Source of the DNA: Bretschneidera sinensis | Taxonomy: Eukaryota; Streptophyta; Magnoliopsida; Brassicales; Akaniaceae | DNA: 64,000 nucleotides | Direction of reading: 5' to 3' | Assembly: GCA_023935145.1 (NCBI GenBank) | Contig: CM043697.1 | Coordinates: forward strand, 56,182,001 to 56,246,000 | Shown: positions 49,501-61,500 of the stretch, piece by piece | Layout of the letters: each line of letters opens with the position of its first letter | Numbering within the stretch: position 1 is the stretch's first letter | Made by a program: the position numbers and the translations under genes | The notes under the pieces: generated by a model | What the model saw: the letters and a program-made list of their open reading frames with translations, nothing else | Database searches by the model: none | What the model was told of the DNA's origin: nothing

Positions 49501-52500
49501 ACAAATTTATGATTGATTGCACTGTGTTTTAACGAAATTGAATTATCAACAGAAACTGTTTCTGCAATTACCATCTCCATGTAGTGAAATCTTGGATTAG
49601 GTCACTGTTGCGGGGGTAAGTACTGTTGTTGTTATTGTTGTCATGTCTGCAATGCCCACAGTCTAAAAGCTAAAGATATGTCTTTGAATTGTGAGGACTT
49701 GCAGACAAGAAGAGATTGAAAGAAAGGAAGAACAATTAAGGGAGAGAACAGATTTTTGATAAGGTGAGAGGAACTATGACTGGCTGGACCTTGGCAAACC
49801 TTGAGATTGAAATTGTATAAACCAGGAATGAAATTCGCCACGAAAACCCAAAACAAAAGGCTCCAAATTGAAACCCTAGCCGAGAGAGAGTGCTTTTTTT
49901 AAAATTAAGATGTGCTGCCCAGAAAATGAAACTAGAGTGAGATACCCTTGTAGACTATAATTTATGTTGGCTTAAATGTACTTTGCCCCCCCCCAAGGTT
50001 TAGGGGGGTTTTTGCATTTTGGCCCCCAACGTTTCGATTGTAGCACATTGACACATGAAGTTTCGAAATTGAAGCAATCCCTTCCCTCCATCCAACTCTA
50101 TTAACAGAGCTAACAGAAAAACCCACATGAGTGGCACGTGGGTAACACCCAAACTGGCCAAACCCAAATCTCTCAAATCTATATAAAAGTCAACCCTAAT
50201 TGCTTCAGCTGTTCAAATGTAGAAGAACTGCCAATTAACCTAAATCCATTAAACTTAATAATTAAACTCACAAAAAAAAAAAAAAAACAAAATAACCAAG
50301 CCTCCTTTTTTCAAGAAAACCGAAAATTGAAGTATTGCCATGAGATGAAAATCGTACAGCTACACCAATGGCTGAACAAATACAATGAATTCATAATTTT
50401 CATTCTACATTATCAAATCTAAAACCAACCCAAGTTGAATGAACAAGGGGTGACTTATAAAAAAAATGAATAACGGGTGACTCTGCTTGTCTAATCCATT
50501 GATGCAGTACCTTCTAGTCTTCATTTTTTTCCTTCAGACTTCAGTGCCAAAGAAGGCAGGCTTCAGAAACTAACTTTGATAGTGACCCTTGCAAGGCAGC
50601 GGAAGATGGTTCAAGTATAAATCTGAGGTCAGGCTGAGAAGGGAACAAACCCCACTTCTTATGCAATTTGCATCTTAAGATCAGCACTTCGACAAATCAA
50701 TCAACCGTTCCCACGAACCACCCAGTATCGTACAAGCAAGACCCATCATTGCCACTACACATATCCTTGCACGCCTTGCAAACTCCTTTAAAAATTTGAC
50801 CTTGAACTCGGACCTGCACTTCACAGTAGCGTTCCATATCACATGAGATCAGGCCCATCAAGAGGAGGACAAGAGAGGTGAAACGGGTGGGTTCTTGGTC
50901 ATTTTGTTTGCGAGTCATTTGAGATTTTTGAGTGAAGAGAGAGAGGGGCTTTGGTTTTTTTGATCTCGGAGAGAGAGAGGATTGGATTTTGGGGTATGAG
51001 AGGAGGAAGAAGAACACCTAGATTTGAGAGGAAGAGGAAGAGGAAAAACCTCCAGATCTGAAAGGAAGAAGAAGAACAAATATTTTTTTTTTTTTACTTT
51101 TGTTTTCTTTTTTCTAGATTTTTATCCTGATTTTTCTAAATTTTTAAGTTTCTCCATTACGTTTAATTTATTTGGAGAAATAAAACTATTAGGGTTGGTT
51201 TTTAGATAGATTTGAGAGATTTTTTAAGGTATGCGTGTTGATTTGGGCGCTAAGATGCCTGCCATTGAATCCACACGCTACTCATGTGAATTTTTCGGTT
51301 AGCTCCATTAATGGAGCTGGACGGAGGGGAGAGATTGCTTCAGAGGTGTCAATGTGCTACAATCGAAATATCAGGGTCCAAAGTGCAAGGACCCCCCAAA
51401 CCTTAGGGGACAAAGTGCATTTAAGCCATAAATGTTTGTAGTATTTTCATTGTCGATGTGAGAAGAAGAGGAGAGAGAAGAACAACGTTTTTTTAGTGAA
51501 TTTTTTAGAATGTTTTAATTTATTTTTAGGGCTTATGTGTCAAACTTGTTGGCCTAACGTCGTTAGCCTTATTTGGTTAACGACACAATCTCTTTGTACT
51601 CAATTGTAATTTTTTGAAACTCAGGTTTGTGATTTGAAAAGGCCAAACCACATGGTACTTATTTGTATTTTTCCTTTTTTTAGAAGAGTGTAGAAGAAAA
51701 TTTGTGAATCACCAAAATTAGTTAATTGTTTTGGATAAATCCTTTTGTTTTAGCTTATTTCACAATAAGTAGCAATTTAAGCACTCATTTACCCAAACAC
51801 TAAATTAGCTTAAAGCATCATCATTCAAAGCACGTGATTATAATTTTAAGTTGAAAATAAACAAAACCAAATGAAGACATAGGACCTCTTATCATAGTTC
51901 ACTAGGGTAATGGGGAGTTCTGAAACTCAGCATTAAAGCAAAAGAACAGTAAATGATACGGAAAGAACAAGGAGGTGATGTTGAAACTGTGTTGGATGCA
52001 TTCTGCTAGTAGTTGGCACCTATGGATGCTGATCTAGCACCATTATAGTCGGAGTTATCACTAAGGCACATGGTTATATAGTAAGTTCAAGATAGAAAAT
52101 ACTCTACTCTCTAAGGTTCGTGTTGACACTTAAATATATCTGTTTTGCCTGGTTGGTTTGTATTGTTGGAAACTTTGGCCATCTTCTTGGCCCATGCCTT
52201 GTTGCTACTTGCTCCTATATACGAGTGACACCAAAAGGGGCATGCACAACTCAAACAGATAAGATGTTTTCACTTTTTCTTGTTTGCGATCGATGATTTA
52301 TTTTAATTAAAGATTTAACTAGATGGACTTGCTATATTGTTTCCAGAATTCTCACATTTTCGTTGTACTGCAAATCCTGTCTTTAAAAATCATGTATCTT
52401 TTCTTTACCACTCACAAGGCGACGCTTCCTTTTTCATTTAATCATTCTGGTCATTATTTTTTGAATTTTTATTGGCTTTGCAGTCCAGAGCATCCTTCAT

Positions 52501-55500
52501 ATCGAGCACGTGCACGGTCCATGCTAAGTGGTGATAGGAATCCATTTAGAGATTATGCTGACGATGCAGCTACATCAAGGTTCCTCCCCTTTTCTGCTTT
52601 TCAGTATATGTAAGAAAGAATAGTATGATTTTTGTTTTGAAGATATGCCATTTTCACATTATTTACGCCTTTTCACATATTGCTAAATAAACACTGAGAT
52701 GGGCTTTTTAGCATCTTGGTAGTAGCTAAATTGTCATGGTTGATTGCATATGAAGTTAGCTAGGGGAAAAAGAAGAAAAAAGGTTTAGAATTACAGTTCA
52801 TAAGCGCGTGTAGCTGGAAATATTCATCATATTAGATCCTAGCAAAATGAGTTGTTTAGAAGTTCATACATTTTGTGTGTGTAATTATGTATGCATGCAT
52901 ATATGAGAGGAAGGGGGGGAGAGATAGTCAAGCACGTTTGAACACAAGTATGTATTCATGGATATTTATTTATTTATGTGTTTTATGGTATGGTTTATAA
53001 CTTGACTTGCGTTACACCCCCTTGGTGCGCTTTTTCTTTTTATAAAATTTACTTATAAAAAAAATATCAAATTCTACTAAGGTTGGCAAAATTTTCAGTG
53101 AGACTATTGCTAGAACAATTCGAACCCCTCTTAATAATGAGGTGCATTACCATAACTGCCTTGCTTCTTACTTATTGTTCTTATTGCCTTTTTATCTATT
53201 TTTATGTGTTTTTTAAAGAAGTAAATTAGTCATTGGGTTACTAGGCAGCGAAGATGATATATTTGTAGTCGCTTGTACAAGTGTTTTTCTAATAAGTAAA
53301 ACTTGCATATATAAAGCACCAAGGGGATGCAACCCATTTACAAAAACTATCTACAAGATAGTAAATCAACAAAATCTACGAGGTCTTCCTTATTTTCAAA
53401 ATATTTACCCTTAAACCAGAAAATAAAGGTTTTGGACCACCGATCTCGGATAACTTCTAAAGCCCACTCTTCACTACCGCAAGCGCTCCTATTCCTTTCA
53501 TTCTAAACAAGCCAAAAGATAGAGAGGAGAATCAAAGAGTATTCCTTCTTCGACTCCGTAGAAGCTCGTGTACCACTCTAAGCCCAAATTTCATCTCTCA
53601 CGGAACTAGAAACCGCCCAAGACCCAAAATATTTCTCTTAAACGTGTGGCCAACGAGCACTCCAACAAAAGATGAGACACAAAATCGACGCTTTCTTTAC
53701 TAGTGTTATCTAGTCCATTTAAATGGTATGGGCCCAAGTGTTCCATAATAATCTGAATCCTTGGATATTCAAACTCTCCCCATGTCATAGATGCTTACCT
53801 TGCAATATTGTCGAGTGAGCATTGTTGGGAACCCTTCAACGACAATGCTGCTTAAGGATTTTACTTCAAATTTAGATAAAGACTTCATGCATAATGTGCA
53901 TAGCCTATGGGTAGTACCATGTGCGGTGAGTGTTTGGAAATTCATTTCAAAGGTATCAAATCTTTTCTTTCCATTTACTCATTATAAAGTTGGTGATGGT
54001 TCCACCATCCGCTTTTGGGAGGATCTTTGGATTGGAGATGCTCCTCTATCTATATCATTTCCTCGACTCTATCGTTTCTCTTGTCTTCACAACTCCCCAA
54101 TTTCCTTTTTTGTTTCTCTATGGACGGGGCTTTGTTATCTTGGGATTTTCATTTCTTAAGGAATCTTAATGAGAGGAAAACAAAAGAGTCTGCGTTTGGT
54201 AAATATCCTTGATTCCTTTGCTCCCCATTCTAGGCATGATACTAAAGTTTGGGAAGGGGATGATTCTGGCATATTCTCCTATAAATCTTTTATGTCCAAT
54301 CTATTGAAATCTGACCCTCTCTCTCTTCCCTTTGGACAAGGCTATCTGGAAGGCACATCTTCCCTTTAAGATCAAAGCTTTCACTTGGACTTTGGTACTT
54401 AATAGGATCAATACTAATGACTTATTCCAAGTGTGGAAGCCTAACAAGGCACTTAGATATTTGTCTAATATGCAGGTCCTCAAATGAGACCAATAACCAT
54501 CTTTTTCTCCATTGTGAAGCAGCTAAGTAGCTTTGGAATAATTTATTTGGCTTTTTGGTGAGATTTGGGTTTGTCCATCTACTGTTGAGGGTCAGATCAC
54601 ATTTTGGGGTTTTGGAAGGAGTAAGCGACAAAAGATTTTATGGCAATGTGCTTGGTTTGCGATTCTTTGTGTTATTTGGAAGGATAGGAATGAGCAGATA
54701 TTTATAGATTGTTCCATGATGGTGCATCTATTTTGGAAGAGGGTTGTTTTCCTTTCGTCCCTTTGGGCTTAAGCTAAATGAGTTTTTAAGGGTATTTCGT
54801 TGAGTGATATGTTGAGAGATTGGGGGGCTATTTTGATGTAGTCTCATTTTGTGTTTTAGAGAGACTCCTTGTCCTCTTCTTTTGTACCTTTTTCTCTCTC
54901 TTAATGAAGTTTATTTTTTTATATAAAAAATTACCTATATGTCCGTCCCATAATGTTAATACTTGTATTGCATCAGGAATAAAGAAAAAGAAAAAAAAGG
55001 CCTATCTCCTAACCCATACATCATCATCCTCTTCCATTGGAAACAACAAAATCTGGTTTTCCACTTCAGCATTTTTCTTTCAACTCCTTTAAAAGATCAA
55101 TTTCCAGATATTTTTGCTATTGTTAGAGATGAAGAAGCTCTCATTTGTTCGTGTGTATCCTTGATTAATGATGTGATCTCTTGGGATGTGTCGTTAATCT
55201 GCATTGTCCATGATTGGGAAGTTGAGATGATTGAAAGCTTTTTGGAGACCTTGTATAGTTCTAGGATGGATGTGGCTAGATGGAGGGCTAGCCTGGATAA
55301 AGTGTTTGAGGTGAAATCTTTTTATAAGAATCTTGTTGATGGGACTACCTCAGAAGGTCACCCAACTTCCATTGGAAAGCAATTTGGTGTCCTCGTGCCC
55401 CTAAAAAAGTAAGTTTTTTTTGTGTGTGGGAAGGCTCTTGGGAGAAGATTCTCACTATTGAGGATTTACAAAGAATGGGGAAAATGCTTGTTAATCCGAG

Positions 55501-58500
55501 TCCGTGTTTCATCTTTTGATGGAGTGTTCGTTGGGTAAACGTTTGTGGGAGATGGCTTATAGGGTCTTGAGTGTTTCTTGGGTGGCTTCCGGCTCCGTGA
55601 AAGATTAAGTGTGAGCTTGGAGTGGGTTGCATGCTTATAAGGAGATAAAGAAGGCTTACTCATTGATCCCCCTCTCTATTTTTTGGATTGTGTGGAATGA
55701 GAGGAATTGTAGAGCTTTTGATGGTATAGAGAGGCCTATTGAAATAATTAGAGATAGAGATAGGTGGTTCAATACCCTTAACTTTTCGTTTAAAAGGAAT
55801 TTTTTTGTAAATGAGGTAGATCTTTTAGATTTTGCGGAGCTTCTATATTGTGAATAGACTTTGTCTTTGGGTTGCATTCTCTTGGTGCTTTTAATACAAT
55901 TTACTTATAAAAAAAGCATTTTTCTTCCTGAATCAGTGCAGTTGTTGCAAATGTACCAATCAATTGCTTTTTCTTTCTGAAATATTTGTGTTCTCCGCTT
56001 CATACATTCTTCTAGAATCAGTTTGGTTATTGCAAGACCATCTGTAGCTTCTATTGACTGCTAGAATACTTCTCTGGCAAAGACCCGTGCGCTTTCATTA
56101 ACCAATAGCATCCATCTGCACAGAAAGACTTTGTGGTGATCTGCCCAATATCTGCAATATACGACTGGAACTCCTCTTCTATCAAATTTATGTTACCTTT
56201 GTTCTCAGTTTGCGTACTTGTTACTTTGATCTGTACTTGGGTTTGACCTCCCCCTTTTTGGTGTTTTTTTTTATTATAGTTTCTCATAATCTATCCAGAA
56301 AGTATTTGCTATACATGAGTCATATTTACGTAGCAAGATATAGAGTATCTTTTTGGCATTGAAATTTGTATTGCTTCCTTAATTAAAGCTTAGTTTGGTC
56401 ATCCTTTTTAAGTGTGCATTTTTCTGTTATACCTGTGTATCTTTGCACTGATGCGCATGTGTGTGTGTTTTTATTGCCTTGAATAGGTGATTATGAATGA
56501 TTTTGGTGTTTGAGTCGTTTGGTATAGAGTGGCATAGATTAGTGATCCAGTTTCCCTTGTTCCCTACACCCTTTTCTGTTTCTTTCCAACTGTTCAAGAC
56601 ACTATGTTCTTAAATAATGTAAACTTGTGCACTGAGAATGCTGATGCACTCAAATTCTAAATCTAGCTATAGGTCAGATGGTGCATCAACGTCCGAAGCT
56701 CGTAGAATAAGAAGAAGAAGCATTAGCATTACCCCAGAGATTGGCGATGACATCGTAAGGTTGATGTTTGTTTCGTTATGAATTATACGTACGTTATATA
56801 TCTCATAGATGCTACTTCAACTTTGTTTTTTTTACTCGTCTTGTTATATCCTATGTTACTTGGACTGGGTATGTGTCAGAGTGCCCAAGTTTGAGTGTCA
56901 AAAACGTCTATTTTTCTTCTTCTAGGTTTTGTATATTTTTCTTTGGTTTGGAGTGTCAAAGGGAAGTGTCCACATTTGGAGTATCGTGTCCTATATGGGT
57001 ACGATAAGGTAAAATGAAGAGTCCAAGTGACATAGGTTATATCGGAGTAATCTGAATCTTTTGTTTTTCATATCTAAAAAATCATAAAGAGTGAGGGCAT
57101 CTAAGAGTGCCTATGTAGATTTATATAATATCTTAATTTATAATAGAGATGAGCAATTATATCAACGTTTAAATGATTAATTTAGATGAGAAGTGCATCT
57201 AACACTTAATTGTGACCTTTATTTTATCGTATGTTGGGTAATCCTATGGTATTGGTATTTATTGTGAAAAGAACAAGAAAATATTTTTGAGGCTTGATTG
57301 ATTTTGGGGATATTATGTTTTATTGTGTTTAACTCAGGATATATTATGAACTATTGCAGGGCTGTGCGAGCGATGAATGAAACATTGAAGCAAAATCGTC
57401 TTGTGCGAGAGCGAGGTGATGATAGACCATTTTCACATTCTGCAAATGACAGAAACAATAGTTCTGATCTTCAGAAAAATGTATGTCATAATTGTCATTC
57501 TCATCCTGGTAACAGAGGACTGCATTTGTATTTTGTTAGGATCAAATGAAAATCATTATATGTTATTACCTTTTTACCCATCATGTATGCAACTATGACC
57601 CTTCTTTTGTTCTAACAGGTGTTTACTATCAAATGTATTTCTTAATATATTTGGCATATTTGCTGATAGTTTCTGGATGATGTTTGTGAATCAACACCTC
57701 ATTATCATCTACTCCCCCTATCCCATATATTTTGGCAAGTATTTCATTTTGGAATGTCCCATATTGTTTGCCCATTTTGAAAAATCAAAGTTTAACTTTA
57801 GTTAAGTTTCCTAAATTCCCTTAAGTTTAGGTTTCCTAGAAGACTCGACCATTAAGGCGTTGTTTGGGAGCCACTTTAAGCAAGCTTAACTTTAAGCTTG
57901 CCCTGAACTACTTTAAGCAAAGTGATTTAAGCTTGCTTAAAGTGGTTCCCAAACAACACCTAAGTCTAGGTATAAAATAAGGGTAATTTCCAAAGTGGGC
58001 TATAATTTAATGACTTGTAGCATTAATTATTATGTCTCCTTAAAAAGTTGGGTTTTCTATACATACTAATATTTATGGGATGGAAGGAGTAAGATAATTT
58101 CACTTTTGGCTTTTGTTACTGAGATTATCTTATTTCACTGGCGTGCTTGATTTTTGGGATTGCTTGTCATACTGTTGTTTGGTAACACTTCTCCATCAGT
58201 CTTAAATGTGTGCTTAATATGGGGTTTAAATATAATCATAAGCTGGCGAATTCGAAGCGTTTGGGATGGATCTGACCTGATTGGAACTCTTTCATAATAT
58301 ATACTTCTAAATTTTACACAGCATATATATATGTATTTTAGTGATTGTAGGTGTTAAATTTGATTTTGTAATAGGAGCTTGCTTTCCTCTCTTATTATGG
58401 AGTTTAGTATTAAGATATTATATTCCTGATCATGATTTTAATTTCATAAAATTTTCTATTATCAGTTTGGTTTCAGAACTTGAAATTAATGTGCGATTTC

Positions 58501-61500
58501 TATCCAGAATTAGATTACTAAGTGCATTTAACCCATCTTCCTAGACTTCTTGGTGGTTATTAATCACTTGCACAATTTTAGGTATCAAGCTTCCATCTTG
58601 ATGGTCACGGTGAGATATCCAGCGGGCGGTCTGCGTTATATTCTCTTTCCAGGGACCAAATAAATTCTCAAAAGGCGATATCATTACCATCATCTCCACA
58701 TGACTATAGGAGTCAAACTTCTGAGAGAAGTAGACCTTCTCACTATGCAGTAAATGATGAATTGGTGTCAACATGGAATAAAGTTCTTGAATCTCCAATG
58801 TTCCAGAATAATCCTCTATTAGCTTACCAAGAATGGAACATTGAATTCTCTGAATTGACTGTTGGGACTCGTGTTGGAATTGGTAAGAACTATTCTTCAT
58901 ACTTTTCTGCTGTGAAATTTTCTCTAGGCTAGTTAATGTATAGCTAGGGAAATTTATAGATTGTTAAGAATGTGTTTATCAAAATCTTGTGAACTTTAAA
59001 AAGCATTCTGTGCTTACGTACTGCTATATCGCCATTGTAAATGTTGCAGACGCATATACCTGGTCTTGTGAACCCTGTTTACTTTTTTTTATTAAATCTC
59101 TGAGCAGCATGGCCCAGTAAACAGAATGTATTACAAGGCAACAGTAGACTCCTCACAAAAGACCAGTGTCGTAAGCACAGTTTGAAAACAGAAGGCGTAT
59201 CTAATGATGAGTTCTGTTTTCAGCAGATGCAATCTCACTCTGAAAGTGGAACTCAATCCCATACCTATCAGTAAACAAATTACATTGCATGCAATGAACT
59301 TAATAGGATTGATGATTTCTCCTGTTGTCTTTTAATGTGATTAATGATGCTTTTGATCTTCACGATATACCTGATGATATAAGAAAATTGGCTATTAGAG
59401 ATGCTCAGGACTATATGTTTAATCATTACATTGAAAAACTCATTCATTTGAATTTATCAAAAAATAAAAATAAAATTAATTCATTTACGCTTCCTCCCAA
59501 AGAATTAAATTCATGTTGCTGACCTTTTAGTTGGATAAAGGCAGCTCAATTTTTTTTTTCATGTGCTTCTCATGATTGTTATCCCTGGTCTTGCATTGTT
59601 CCCCTATCCTTTCTGTTCTCTTTTTTTATTTTTTTAAAAAGAATCCTCCATTTAAATTCAACTTGCAAATTTTGTTGTATCTTTCGTATCTAGGGTTTTT
59701 TGGAGAAGTCTTCCGTGGCATATGGAACGGAACAGATGTCGCAATCAAAGTGTTTTTGGAGCAAGATCTCACTGCTGAAAATATGGAAGACTTCTGCAAT
59801 GAGATATCCATTCTTAGGTATTATTCTTGTCATCATGTTTTTTCGGCTTTAGTTTTACCTATCCATTTGTGTTCCTGACTTTGTTCTCTGTTCTTTTATG
59901 TGCATATACATGTCTACCTCCAGCCGTATTCGACATCCCAATGGTATTCCTTTTCTCCTGCCATTATTTCAAATTACACGTCTCAAAATCAAATTATCGA
60001 AGATCGCACAACATGATAGAAATTTTGAATATAACTAGGTCCCCGGCTCCCATAAAAAATGAAGCAACACAAAATAAAATAAGATAGAACACTATTGAGG
60101 TTTCTTATAATAAATTAATCTTCCGTATACCATTACCAGCATAAAGCCACAAGAAACACGAGCATGACTCACAAGTTTTTAGTATGCTTCCTCTGTTGGT
60201 GAATTGAAGAATGCTGGCTTTGCAGTTATTTTATTTTTGGGTGCGTGCACAAGGCCTCCACACCTGTCAATGGTTACTGAATACATGGAGATGGGGTCCT
60301 TGTATTATTTGATCCATTTGAGTGGTCAGAAGAAGAAGCTTAGCTGGCGTAGGAGACTAAAAATGCTGCGTGATATTTGCAGGTGTGTTCAGTCTGCTTC
60401 CAAATTTCTGTCTTCATGCTTTGAACTGGTTTCTGGTTATGTTTCATTTTCAACGAGTTGATAGTATTTGCACCTAAAAACATTTTTAACCACTTCTATG
60501 AGGATGAGTTAGACCATTCTATGTTTTCATCAATAGCTCTTGCATTTGTTCAAATGATTTGTTTCCTTTAATTTTTTATTTTTTTAGATCATGTGAAAAT
60601 GATGCAAGTCTTCAGGAGGTTTATTATTGATTACTTACTGCTGGTCAGTTGAAGAAACAAGTCCACAAAATTAGCATCATGGAGGTTGGTAATGTGTTTG
60701 AATCAAATGAGTGGAAAATAAAAATAGATTTAAATGCACCTATATGTGCCGAATGATACTAGTAATAGACAGGAGAATAAACGTCTCTCCTGGATGGCCC
60801 GGACATGGTAGGAACCAATGTCAGTGGTACCAGGGTGTTGCAATTCTACTTAATGTTGATCCTATAGGAATTGGGGGTATATCAGACTAGATAAAGCAAT
60901 GTCTAAAAGCCTTCGCTTTAATGCCTGGAGAGAATGGAATAACAATATTCATGTAGTCAACCCAAATACCTCGGTTAGGCTCAGTTTAGTTTTAGCTGAG
61001 AACTAAAATTATGTAACTGAGAAAAACCACAAAAAATGTGAATGAAAGATCCCACTAAATTGAATTGGGTCCATGGATCTAAGAAATAGTGAGAATTCTC
61101 GAGTGAATTTCAATTGTTGAGAAGCAAGTTGATATATGTGATGTGTATGTGTGCATACATGTGTTTTGTGTTGTATGTATATAATGAAGACCCTCGATTA
61201 AGTTTTTATCAATATCATGAAGAATTTCTACTGTACACTGACTAGAATTTTCAATTGGCCACTTAAGAGGGTTGATGTGCATACACCGTATGAAGATAGT
61301 TCATCGTGACCTAAAAAGTGCAAATTGCCTTGTGAATAAGCACTGGACTATCAAGATCTGTGATTTTGGGCTCTCGAGAATAATGACAGACACAAGCATG
61401 AGGGATTCCGCATCTGCAGGAACTCCGGAATGGATGGCTCCTGAACTTATTCGAAATGAACTCTTCACAGAAAAGTGTGATATTTTTAGCCTTGGGGTCA

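Larger units (their letters stand above)
48845..51674. mobile_element. Long-TIR (Mutator-like) element, outer
   Basis: The left arm from 48845 and the right arm ending at 51674 are inverted copies over roughly 240-270 bp. Shared stretches include AATACAAATAAGTACC, TTACAATTGAGTAC and CCAACAAG. No transposase is present. The flanking target duplication is obscured by T-runs. A second inverted-repeat element has inserted next to the right arm. Confidence 0.75.
44886..52483 (+). other. Intron 6 of the kinase gene (7.6 kb)
   Basis: The donor is TCGAG|GTTTTT and the acceptor TTTGCAG|TCCAGAG, phase 2. It houses a minus-strand LTR element, a hAT MITE and two nested Mutator-like inverted-repeat elements. 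Positions 44886-45417, 47558-47969 and 51675-52483 show nothing recognisable. Confidence 0.8.

Noticed and set aside
61270..61275. Alternative acceptor AAGAG|GG for kinase exon 14
   Set aside because: It shifts the frame and would destroy the [13 protein letters not shown] block; the AAG|AGGG acceptor keeps it.
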